Assembly (NCBI GenBank): GCA_025642065.1
Contig: JAODUP010001153.1
Span: forward strand, 34,855-98,854
From: Paralvinella palmiformis
Lineage: Eukaryota > Annelida > Polychaeta > Terebellida > Alvinellidae
Direction of reading: 5' to 3'
Length of the DNA stretch: 64,000 bases
A program made the position numbers and the translations under genes. Under the pieces are notes generated by a model, which saw nothing but the letters and a program-made list of their open reading frames with translations, searched no databases and was not told the DNA's origin. Shown piece by piece: positions 39,801 through 53,400 of the stretch; position 1 is the stretch's first letter; each line of letters opens with the position of its first letter.

Positions 39801-42800
39801 CACATGGGACATGTGGCTTAGTGGCAACTCCATAAGGAATCAAACTCCACAAACACAGGTATGAACTGAATTTATGCCTAGATCTAATTATGACATAATT
39901 TTCTAAAGTGGCATAACCTACATAAAGAATAAGTTAATGCACAATGAAATATAGCCAATAAAAATAGTCATAACAAATACCTGATAGTTTTGGTTCCTCC
40001 TCCTGTGTAAGCACCTGGATTTGTCATCTTTGTGTATGTTCTGTAAAAGTTTAAATCATGTTCTGAATTTCTAACATAACCTATGAGTGTCTGTCGTAAC
40101 CAAATATTAGATATTTTTATTAAAATTGAAAATTGTCAATTTAATATTACTACATAATATCACAGCGACTTACTTCCATCTTCTAACATACTGTATAGGT
40201 GCTAAGTCACAGTTAGCTGCTTCCAGAGCTAAACAGTATTGATCTATCTCTGCCTATATATATATATATATATATATACATATGTACATACAGACATACA
40301 AATAAGTGATAAATAAACAGACATCGACGAGTGAGTGACTGAGTGTGGTTTGTTTAGCCTCAGCAGTGGTCACACTTACAACACATGGCCAAGCAGTGAA
40401 TCCTCGAGGAAACAAAACACAACCTGGATGTTTGCAATTCTATTTGCAAGTGTGTGTGTGTGTGTATGTGTGCATGTTATAAAAAGAAAAATCCATTTTT
40501 CAGCCTGAATAATTTAATAAACAACAATCTACATTACAATTAAGAGCTACAGTACTTGTAATATTAGTTTTTGCAAATACATTATGACATCTTCTTTTAA
40601 CAAAGGCTCTCTTTCGAGTTGGAAACATCATATAGTTAATACTGCTTTCATTGATAGTACCTAGAATAAAGGGTAATCATATAAAAACCTTTTACAGACA
40701 AATACATACCTCAGACATTGATGGCCCACAAATCAAGTTTATGATAAACAGTCTGATCTTATCTTCAGGAAGGCCAGCTTTTATAAGGAAAATAATATAC
40801 TAAATAAATGTCAAATAATTCATAAACATTATTTAGAACATTTACGAAATCCATTTATGATTTCAGAATGTTTACTGAGAATATGATCGTTTTCTCTCTT
40901 ACCTTCTGGATCATTGATGATATCCATAATGGATTTGTCCTGAATAAGATAAATGCTTTTCACAATTTAATACACTATACCTAACACCATGTGATATGTT
41001 TATCATAATTGGTTTTAAACGAGTAAAATTTTAATCGGAATAAAGATGATAACTTACCAGTGATGATTTACTCATCAACTTCTCTTCTGTTTCAAAGTAC
41101 AGATCTAACTTTCTTGCCTGAAACAAGCATTTAAAACATTTTAACACAAAGTAAATAATCTTTTCAGAATTATTAAAACTATTTCAAATTAGTTCTAGCT
41201 GTGCTGTTTATTACGAATTAACCTTTTCTCACATAATCTTTTTTATGTTACAACTTTCAGTATAAGAATTCCAAAACATATACCTTAATTTGTTCTAAAA
41301 TTGCAGTGGCTACATTAGTGTGCATATCTATCAACCGCTTTTTCTGCAGCAGCTCGGGTAATGAACTGAAATGACATTACACAACCAGAGTATAAGCTAT
41401 TTCATTCTATTCGTGTTGATAAATCATATTCTTAAAGGTCTTAGACATCATATTTCTTCATATAGCTGATTAATGGAACAAATAAGAGTATTTTATGATG
41501 ATAATCATTGGCCCAGTATTTGCTTTCATATATGACCCAGCTCTTCAGGTGGCAGGTCATAATGTTAACTCCATAATGTCTTAAAAGCAATCACCCAATA
41601 GGGTTGGATTTGTTTCGATTCTCAAGTGTCTATGTGCATGGAACATGGCATAATTTCAGATCAGGAAACTATCAGATCATAAATATTTGTCATTTATCAA
41701 AACACATTTTCTGCTGAAAATCAGTCCAAAATCCAGTCTACGATTGGGGACAGTGCTCTTTAGCGATGGTTGGTGAGGTATCGACACTGGTGTTTTAAAC
41801 AATGAGACTTTTTCCACCGCAAAGAGCTCCAAAACAGCAGAAAATCATTCTATGGAAATGAACTAGAGACTACAGCATATAGCTTGCCTCAAAATGGCAG
41901 TAGCCCGGTCAGGCTAGTGTTTTAGACTACTCACTATCCTGCAGACCAAAATACAAGCATACAAGCCATGTGATACAGTGTGTGGCTAAGATAGTGACAG
42001 AACTGTGCCGTATGGAACTATTACAGGAAAAGGCAGATTTATCATAGCTTTCAGAGTACGGGATAGTAATAGCATAATGAAGAACAGAAAATCATAATGA
42101 TTCCACAGAAATCCTATTGGTTGACATCTCTGGTGTCATCTTTTGTTCTTACCAACAGGATATTCTATATTGTACAATGTGCATTTATACAGACTGCCAA
42201 AAAACTGATTAGTCATTGTACTGTGATTGAGTGTAGTGGTGTATCAGGACTTATTCTGAAGAAAAACTGATGTCGCATCACAGATTATCACAGTAATTAT
42301 CTGATACATAAGAAATATTTTCTTTACAGTCAAAACTATATAAAATACGAACCTAACAGCAGAAGTCAGCTTGGCTGTGTTTTCAGATAACATGCTGATT
42401 GCTGAAATATCCTCTCCTTCCAAACCCTAATAAGAGACAACACTATATGCCACATACTACAAAAAGTACTGCAAAGTCTATACAATATAGATTAATTTTA
42501 ATAAAATAGCACAGCATGGTTAAATAAGAACAAGTCACTTCTTATGTACATCTGTGAACATGACCATTTCAGATAATTCTATGTAAGAACATTTCTCACC
42601 ATGGCCACTTTAAGTCTCTTCACTTCATCTTCCTGAGCTCTATATGACTCAAGTTCCTCCTGAACAGCTTCTGCCACAGTAGGAAATGGACTGGAGAGAT
42701 CATAAAAAAGTTCTTAGTACATATTAATAATAGCATAGATCACTTTTCATGGCCACTTTAAGCTAACAAGAACTGCATTTTGGAAGCTAGCATAGTATTT

Positions 42801-44410
42801 GTGGTCCGAAGTTCTAATTTCCAAGGCTCATAATTTATTAAATGTTGCTATGTTTGTATCATGCATTTATATACACATAATTAATGTACTACTTGGAAGT
42901 GTACAGTGGAGCATTGCTGTGCTATAAAGATGTTTTAGTCAAATTTCAAAAGAGTTTTTTAGGTAATGGTAGGTATATCTCACAATGCTCATTGCTAACT
43001 AATTACAACCTTGGAGAATATAATTAATTTGTGACTATTAAAGTTATCGGGCATGAACAAAGCAAACATATCCAGTTATCCAATCAGATATAAAAACTTG
43101 TATCATGATCCAACAGCTAAGAAAAACCTTACAAATATGTTCATTTAGATTTTCTGCTGTTTCCTCATAGAAGAAAATTCATTGTAATTCATTAAAATTA
43201 ATTTGTGGATTTAAGTTTTTTGTAGGAAACTTCAATTCCAATTTTATCAATTTCAATTCCATTTTTTTAATAATTAATTCCAATTCTTGAAGTGAATTGA
43301 CCCCATGCCTGACCTGTACTATATTATGTACATAGATAATAAAACACATTTTCAAAATATCATAAGTGCGTAATCAGGCAAATATAGTGTCAATGGACAG
43401 GTAATATTTTCAGGATTCCATGAACATTTGGGATTAATCTTCAGCAAAAAACTATAACATCTCTATTAACCTGATTTTGAAAATCAACGTAGAGCTATGG
43501 GAATATGTAAGGTCAACAAATGAGCATGTGAAACATAAAGCAGGGAGTCAGCAGGATTTGAATCCAGACCATTTTACTAGTGCATTCTTTTCTGCCACTC
43601 TAACAAATGAATAGTCAAGCCCCCATAAGTAGTGCCAGAACAGATAGATGAGCAGACAAAATATTAGTATAGATCAGCTACATCATAACATCAATATTGT
43701 CACCTTTATAAACATTTATATGCCAATACCAATCAGATGCTCACCTGCCCTTGTGTGACTGCCAAAATCTGTCAGTTGGGTTAAGATCATATGATTTTTT
43801 CTTCTTCTTTGGTCTTGCCCCAGCTGTTGGTTGTTTCACCTCTCCTTCCTCGATTTCTACACGATTCAGCGATAAATTCTGTAATTTAACATGTACATAA
43901 ATGCCTAAACTATATCACACAGATGGGCACACACATACACACACACACACACTGGTGAGACAATAGCCCCTGATCATCCATATTTTGAATTCATACTTTG
44001 AGATTCTCTGTTCTAGTGCCTTATTCAACACTGTTATAGCACACACACAAGCAGAAACAATCATAATACAACAAAATATTTGTCACCACTGACCAGTGTG
44101 TCATGGGCCAGGGCTTGGTATGTCCAGGTATGATGGAATGGGGTTGCCAGATCTAGGTTTCTGTCGAAGATGACCAGCAAAGGTCTCTGGAATCTGCAGA
44201 CATACAATACCAAATTCTATCATCTATAATACATGAGGTGATACAACATGACATAGTATATAATTCAGTGGAGCCTATCTATAAATGTATAGTGGAGTAA
44301 AACAATAATAGTAAAACTGACACATGATATAGCTTGATTTTCATATAAAGCTGACACTTGACATAGTGTGGTTTTCATGCAAACTATTCAAAAGCGGTGT
44401 AAACATACAA

Positions 44411-44449
<39 letters not shown>

Positions 44450-47400
44450 TAGTAGATGTATTATTAGTATAATATTACTTGCTGGCACTTATTTCATGGT
44501 CAACCTAGCCTAATCTAATTCACAGATATAAACATTCCTGCTCCTAATAAGTGAACAATGCATTTGTTCATGTTTTGTCCTTCCAAGCATTTTTGTGAAT
44601 GCTGACAATTCACAAATTTGTTACCATATAATATATGACGGATATTTACTGAGGATCAAAGTAGCATATTATCAGCTAACTGTTTCAATCACAATCAACA
44701 ATTTGGAATTTATATACTGCTTTGAACTAAATCTATTAATAAATCTTTTTAAAATGAATTCTGTGTGTGTGGTGCATGCATGCATGTGTGTGTGCGTGAA
44801 TAAATACTGAGCAATATTCAGTATCAATCCTCAGTTTGATGATTATCATTCCCAAATGCCCCACTTCTATTATTTGCCATCTAAAGTAAAAACATTAAAA
44901 AAACAGTAGCTAACTTCAAAAAACTTTGTGTTCTCTATATAATCGGTAACCTAAGTAAATAAATGTTCAATTAAATTAAATGTAATGCAAATTTCATATG
45001 TACCTAGTCATATTCCTTTACGCAACCATCATATTGGTATTAATAAAATTTTAGGGGCATGGCATCGGCACTCAGCAGGCATTTAATTACAATAGCATAA
45101 TGCTCCCTCGATGAGAGCTGCCATGCCTCAATATTTTATATATTCTCCATCCAGTGTGAGTGTGCAACCTAGGTCATGTATACATTTATAATTTATGTTT
45201 TTCTATATGGTTTCTATATATTATTATTTTACATCCTGTGAGTATAAGTCAGCTGTACCAAAACAGTTTATCCTGAATGTAGATCCTGAATAAATACCTT
45301 ATCTAATGATGCATGGTGTGTTTTGATAGCCACTTATATTTCTGGCTACAATGTATTAATATTTGTGGCAAACAGACAAACTCCAGATATTGACAGCACA
45401 CACATGTTAATATGTTCACTGTATGAACATCTCAAAGCAGATGTCCATTTGTGATTCACTTACGAGAACTGACCAGCCTGTACAGTGTCTGATGTAAATA
45501 GACTGTTCCTCATATCCCTGATGTTATCTCTCAGCTTCTTGTCCAACTTCTCAGATACCATCTCAGCTGCATTGCCTCGAGGACACCTAATAATGGGTAC
45601 TTGACCTATAAAATACAGAGTCTATGGACATAAAACAACCTCCTTTTTTTTCCTCCATTAAATTATTGACCCCCTCTGTGCTGGTATCTTGCTGATGGTG
45701 AGGGGGATTGTGTGTCTCAAGGACTCAAGGAGTTATACCAACAGGGGTTTAAGCCCCTGGCAGGTTTAACCAAGCTGGGCAGATCTCAGATGATGGACCA
45801 GATGAAACCCAGCACTTGGTCCTCCAGGTTGGGCATGGGGCTATTAGCATTACCCCATAAAACAAACATTGTTACGGAAACTACAACAATTCCTCGAACT
45901 ACCATTGACTACTATTAAATAACATCAGATAATAACATAAAAAACACCATATATCAAATGAGCATTATTATTTGTCCATCTTAAAGAAAACTGCAAAAAC
46001 AGCAATTCTGAATATGCATATAATTATATATACAAATCATGAATAATTCAACAATTTTATGTAATTAATTAACATTTATGCAAAAAGAAAGGTTTGTTTG
46101 TGTGAATATAATGTGATGCAACCTGATTTAAGTATGTAATTTTGGGGGCAAAACAGTGGTTCTTGCATGTGGATTGAGTAGCAGGTTCTTGCAATCAAAA
46201 AGTGCCAGAAAATTGGAAGTATCTGTGCTTTTAAAGACACTTCTTTTTAAAGATCGGTTAATTCTGTAGGACAGCTTGTATTGTAATATCAACTGGCAGA
46301 CTGCAACTGATAGTCTACACTACATTTTAATATCATAATATTCATTAATCTCATAGATCAGTTTATTCAGGGTGAATGATGTACCACATGCTCTGGATGG
46401 ATGGATGAATGTTGTTTAATGACAAATTGGCACAATTTAAGCCATTTAGTGTCCTAGAACATTTCCAAATAAAACCATATACCACATGCTCCAACATATA
46501 TTATTAAATTTAGTATAGATATCCAATACCTGATATATAATGGATTATAGTACTCACCAACAGTAACAAACACAGAGAACAAAGAATCCACAATGCTCTC
46601 CATAATGGCTTCCATCTCTGTGTCTTTCACATCACCTTTGTTGATACCTTCAGAAATAAGAGTTAATCAGAATAATTGCATTCAAGATATGACTATCACC
46701 TGAACTGCACCTCACAAGTTAATAAGTATAACAGATCTTAGTACAAGTTAATATCACTTTACAGTATTCTTCTACCTGACTGGTGAACCTTATCCTTATT
46801 CATAAGGGAACATAGACTAGTTTTGTGAGAACTCCAAAAAATGGGATGAAAAACCCTCTATCATAGAGATAACAATGAACACCAATTGAGTTTAAATTGT
46901 GATCTGAGGGTCCACTGATAAAGATACTTCAGACATAATAATCCACTGAGAGTTTGGTTTTTAGACATGACACACTGCATGTCAAAACAGGTAATATACA
47001 AAAAATCAAATTTTGCTCTAAAGGTATCATTAAACTACTCTCATTGACTAACCTCTGACATTATTCTCTCAGAAATGGGTTGTGCAATTTCAATTTTATA
47101 TTTTTAATGTAAACATCTTATGGAAAAATAGCCCTACATGTCTATATTTTACAAGATTTCATTAGCATAGTCCCACCATAAACAAAAATCCATTAAGAAT
47201 GCGCCCATATATATATATATATATATATATAGGGGGGCTAAATATGTCTTAACAGAACATCTAATAACCTTAAAAGGAAAAGATCACTCTTTAATAATCT
47301 TTTAAGACATGCGTTCTCTTGTTGCTGTGACCTGTTATGCTTACAGCATGTTAGAAGGTTGCCTTAAGACATCAGTACTAAACAAGACTTACTATAATAC

Positions 47401-50400
47401 GATATAGACTCGCTGTTGTGGTGCCTCAAACTGAACATGTCATCCTCCAAACTGATAAAATTCAGATACTGATCAAATACCTATAATAAATAACATACCA
47501 GACAACACAATCAAATTTATGAAATCTAAACTATATTAGCAACTTTCAATCTTAACACGAATATAGAATAAACCAATAATTTCATATACACATACTTGAA
47601 TTATTTACAAATTAACAACCTAATTTCAATATTACTAGTAAATGTGGTATAATTATTTTTGTGTTCACTGTATAGATAAGCAGTGCTGTACTTTGGTTTA
47701 GTAAGATTGGATGTTTTATGGCTACTTCTGTGTAGAAGGTAGGTTAAATGGGTCAAGTGACCTCCAAAGTTAATCATGAGGAAGACTGGAAGCTGAAACA
47801 GCCATCGGACATGCCCATGCCAAAATTCAAACCCAGGTGGTTGAGATCTGTGGCCAAACACGCTTCTAATTAGAAGCTGGAGACACCTAGATATATTTCA
47901 ATTCAAGTAATAACAATTGGATCAATGTGGTCTATTACATTATCAGGGTTATGTAGGTTTATAATATAAGTAACTGAATGATTCTTTTAAAACTAATACA
48001 AGATTTTATAAATTCAACTCATTTGCATTTATGTATGCACAACTAATAACACAAACAGAGACCAGCATAACACATTATTCTCTTTGTGATATACATGTCA
48101 AAAATAAATCTTAAATCAGAATATTCAATATTCCCTAATAATAATTACATCAGTGATTAGCTATGTCAGAAATATTAATCTTATTTTAACTGATCCAAAG
48201 AAACAAGAGCTGGGAAACAATATGTATGCACAACATTTTTGGGTGTTCCCTCCAATTCAAGACATCTGCATTACCATTATCTAACACTCTCCCACTGCAA
48301 CAGTTACATACATATATCTTGAGTGTGTTTTGTTACCTTCGATATTTGTGTAACTGCATTGTTCTGGATTGCTGACAAAGCCAGATCTTCCAACTTTTGT
48401 CGTGATATGGCAGATATAAAGTTCAGGTAATATTTTTCATATAGCTGGTTATGGAAGTCCTGAGAATGGAAAATACACATGATTTTACACTCGCCCTCTC
48501 TATCAGTACATTCCTTTAATCATACCAAATTAGAAGAGTGTATTGCACTGTTAATTATTATTATGTGAACTGTCTGTAATATATTAAATTAAATAAGACT
48601 ATCATTTCTATAATAGCTCTCAATATTCAATAAATCATACAGAAAACCATTTGCTTATGATATAATTTGAGCTCATGAGTAAACACTAGGAAGTACATTT
48701 ACCACATTACAACACCTATAAGTATAATACATTGTAATATAAACAATATATTCAAGTCAATAGTTCTATTAAAATGAATGAGCTCATGAATAATATATAA
48801 TTTAAACTGGGCCAAATCAATCAAACCCTACAGTACTTACTTTACAAATCTGCTGGATGTTTTCATCCGTTGGCATGACAAAATATATAGCGGGTACATC
48901 ACTAATGGCTTCCCTTTCAGCATTAATTAACCTGCACCAGAATAATAATTAATTAAAATACAATTTTATTACTATATCAATACATAAAATTAGGTAATTA
49001 CAATAATTTTTCAAACCAATCACCCAGACCACTCAAATGCATTATGAAATACAATGTGAATATAAAAATAAATAGTGCTTATCATGATGAGTGTATCTAA
49101 GTTAAAGTAACTTATTATAATGCCATCAGCATCTCCCACCTGAAAAGTTCATAGTATTCCATACCAGTTACTGCTAAATCCCATCATCCTAGTACAAATG
49201 TGGATATTCTCCAAGAAAATTTAAATGTATGTGCATGTGTTTGCATGCATGCTATGTGTTATGCTTATTGCAATGTGAAAAAAGGCCCCTGACATGTTTA
49301 TATTATTCATGGAAGGGTATCTTATGTGATATAAGGAAAAATATGCAAAACAGTATATGTTCTAATCACTCCATACCGATTGATATAACACTAATGGGTT
49401 TTACTAAAAGACACTAGAATATATTTTTTTACATTAAAGTATACATAGTGCTACTTACAAATGCAAAGTAATTCCAAAATCTCGAAGGTCCTTTACAGAC
49501 AATAGTGGTGATATAATCTCTTCGCCCCATTTGTCATAGATTAAGACCTGAAATTACAGTAGTTAATTTGTCAGCTCCTTTCACACAATATTACGACTTC
49601 CTGACAAATGTACAAGATATCTTGTAGAGATTTAGCATTATTTTCTGCATTAATAGTTCTCTCCAAATATATCTATTCTATCACACATACACGCCAACCC
49701 AAATAACTGACCTTCCAGTGTGGTTCAGCAAGAGATGTCTTTGTTGGTGGGGCATTGAAGTTAAGCATCCGCTTCAGTGCAGCTGTGGTAAAAATTATGA
49801 TGTAATTAGTTAAACTTGAATAGAAAGAGACAGATTATGCAATAAACGGATTTAAATTCTGATCTAGATGAACCATGATGATGCAAATGTGATCTGACTT
49901 ATAAACTGTGTATTATCTTGTAATAACATATTGTAATTAGGTTATTTTTTCCCTCGTGTACTCTACTTTCTAATGTATGCAACCAACTTTACAATTAGAA
50001 TCCTTAATTTAATACAATCTAAATTAAGCTAACAGTTTCAGTGTGTGTTAATGGACCCCAGTTTTAAATACTCCTAACAATAATAAACTAGTTACATCAC
50101 TCAACAGGCAATTGGTATTTTCCAAAATACTATCTGCAGATTAAAAATTGACAATATTAAATATAAATAAACAGGTTAAATAAGGTAGCAATACATTTAT
50201 GTTCTGACAACCTTATCATGATGTCGGGCAATAAAAAAAGCTAGTGTCGGTTGTCAAACATATATTTCAGATTTTCCTGTGATTTTTTTACATTCAAAGC
50301 ATTGGTCAATAAAACATAAAATGACTGTCTAGTCTGGTAAAACACATAGCTTGTTGAAACATGTCAGAGAGGAGATGCAACAATTCAAAACATGCTTCCT

Positions 50401-53400
50401 AGAAGTCGTCATGCAGCTGACATACATAGAAACTAACTGTCCAGTAAATGAGGCAGCTCCCAGTGTATAGCAACTTATCAACATTATTTTTACATTACTT
50501 GCCCAATATGGCTAGTTAAAGTTAAAACTTTATATCAACCCTTGAAACTGTTGTAAACAGACTGGACAAAACCATGCACATTATCAATGACATGTTCAAT
50601 TTTCACTGATCCATTACACAATATTGCATATACAATCAGAATAATAATTTGCAACTGTGATGTTTGATTTTTTTTAATGCATTCATTTATGGCCAATTTT
50701 ATTAGTTTTTTTCTGCATATTCAGTGAATTGTGTGTGAATCAACTATGATTTGCACAACAAAATTTAATTTGCACGAATGTTTGTGCAAATCAACTCGCA
50801 GCTTTGTATTGAAATTCTAGTCCTGAATCCAAGACATGGGACTTTCACCATTGTCACACTATATTATAGACTGTACCAGAGAAATAGGCTCTCAGTGAGT
50901 TGTGGCCTCAACTGTGAGTAGCTGTCTCACAACTAATGTTCTATTGATATGGCATGCACATGAAGAGTATATTTAACATGGTTGGCCTGTGAAACTTCTA
51001 TAACCTAAATGTTCTAATCAAATTGATAGGAAATACACTGTGTAATAATATTAAAATTACTCTCTGTTTTGGTCTTTCGTGAGGCCAACAGTAAATTTAG
51101 GAAATCAAAGGGCAAGACTGAAAAGGAGTTCAGTGAGCATATCTGATATATGATAAAGTTTCAAAAAGGACGGTCCTAAAATAACTGGGAAGGAGTCAAA
51201 ATATGTTAATGATAAAAGCCATGTAGAACAGCTGCACAAATATTTTCAGACTCGTTTTGTGTTGCATTAATAATGAATGTCCCCAAATACTGCTTTAATA
51301 TATGAAATGAGGCTTCAGTGTAAAGAATCTTGGTAAAAATGTTAGGCAAAGTTCTTAACTATACACTCATGTTGAAAGGAGGCACTTTATTTTGCACCTA
51401 GATATTTCAAATATAAAAAGATACATTTACCATTACAAAATAATTTTCATTGTAGTTTGTGTTGTTAATACCAATAAAAAGGTCTAACCAGGTGAAGACA
51501 GGACCTCCATTGTAGTACGTACTACAGTACAAGCCCAGTCATGTACTAGTAGATCGCTCTATAATATGACATCATTACAAGAGATTTACCTAATCAGTGT
51601 CACAATATTAATTATTCTAATTCTATTGTTTATCTGACATCTGTATTGATTTAATTATTGATGGAGTGTACTGATACTTGGTAGCCATCTATTATTATAT
51701 CTGAACTGTATGAAAAGTATCATGAAATACATAACATGCCAAATACATAACAAGTCGACTAAACCACAATCATTCTAAAATCTGCCATAAACTAGAAGAC
51801 TACGATTTGAGTACAGACTATTTGGAAAACACTAACGTTTGCAAAACACTAATTTTTTCGAGTTACACCAATAGGATGATAAATTGGCCAATAGAAAACA
51901 TTCCCAAGATATTCCCCTCCTTAAAAATATATGAAGTGCAATCATTTGTAACAAGATGGATGCATAGAGATATTTTAGTCTTCAACATAACCAGTCAGCT
52001 CTGTCACTATATCATGTCAAAGGTTGATTTGTTTGCATTTTCTACTTTTAGGTACCTTCTGTCATTTTTTGCCTTGTTTCCATCTCCCCCCACAAAATCA
52101 TTACACATGCAAGAATATCAAAGTTATCAACAATCTTGCAATTATACTATCACTATGATTGTATTATCTATGTACTACAATGGGTCGCCTAAAAACCACA
52201 CAGGACCACAAAAATTATTTTAACACGTATTTCTAGAGGTAGATCTATGAGAATTATATACATAAGATCAGAATGATAGAATATGAAACTATGAAATATG
52301 AAAGATGCACTAATACTTGCAATATTTAGTAATAAAATCATTTCTGCTGTCACGCACAAAGAATGTGGTATTACTCTATTTATATTCCATAGGTGACAGC
52401 ACTCATAAACAATACACACTAAAACCAAATGTTATTTATGCACTGATGGGGTAATAAGACACTGTTAAATGTGAAATAAATACATATATTAAACAGATAT
52501 AGTAAAACAACTAGCTTCAATATTTATATGCATACAAATATAACACGGAAATACATGTGCCAAAATACAATAATTATACACAATGCAATTACGTGTTTAT
52601 ATTATTTCAGTTATTAAACGATAACAAAATCTAATGATGTAGTCATGAAGTAACAGGATTTTATAGTAGTGTACAGGACAATATTTTTATATGTTTTTTA
52701 AATATCATATCTTTTATAATTATTGAGTGATCGGCTAAAATATGCCCCCAATACAGCTCACAAGTCTAATTCCAGAAAGTACCATTGGCAGAGGGAAGGT
52801 TTATGAACGTCATAAATCACCAAATAATTGTACCACTGACCTGTTTTCATCATTTGTATAATGTAATATTTATGTATAACACAGAAAAAGAAATAAATAT
52901 GTTATAAAGTTATTATATTTTTCAGAAATAAGGCTGCAAAACTGGCCCAAACACCAATTGACAAGTTTGGACTATTTCAAGGTGGTCCGAAGTGAGAAAT
53001 GGTGAAATTTTCAAATTAGTCGTAGAACATCTATTTTGTTTCATTAGATAGGTCTTGCACAGACTAATAAATAAATATATAATTTGACATGGTTTTCTTC
53101 AATTATTTAGGAAATATATACCTCAATAAGCCTGAAGACGTCAAAAACCAAAACAAACAGCCGAGCTTTGCATTGTGGGATTTATAGGGGGGGTCCACTG
53201 AGCGATAACACCATGATAATCCTGCCATTTAACCTTAAACGTCAATGTTCCGGATCTGTTATAATCATGCCAAAAACTAACTTCTGCGTACTGTTTAACT
53301 CTGCTTTGACACCGAAAAAGCCAGCACTGTTGAAAAATTGTATTCCAAAACTGAAAATCAGATTATAATTATATGTTAATCGTCCATCATTGCTACTTTA

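Noticed and set aside
51807..52223. 138-codon open frame in SCFD1 intron 1
   Set aside because: No motif, non-ATG start, AT-driven composition and no splice context; probably chance.
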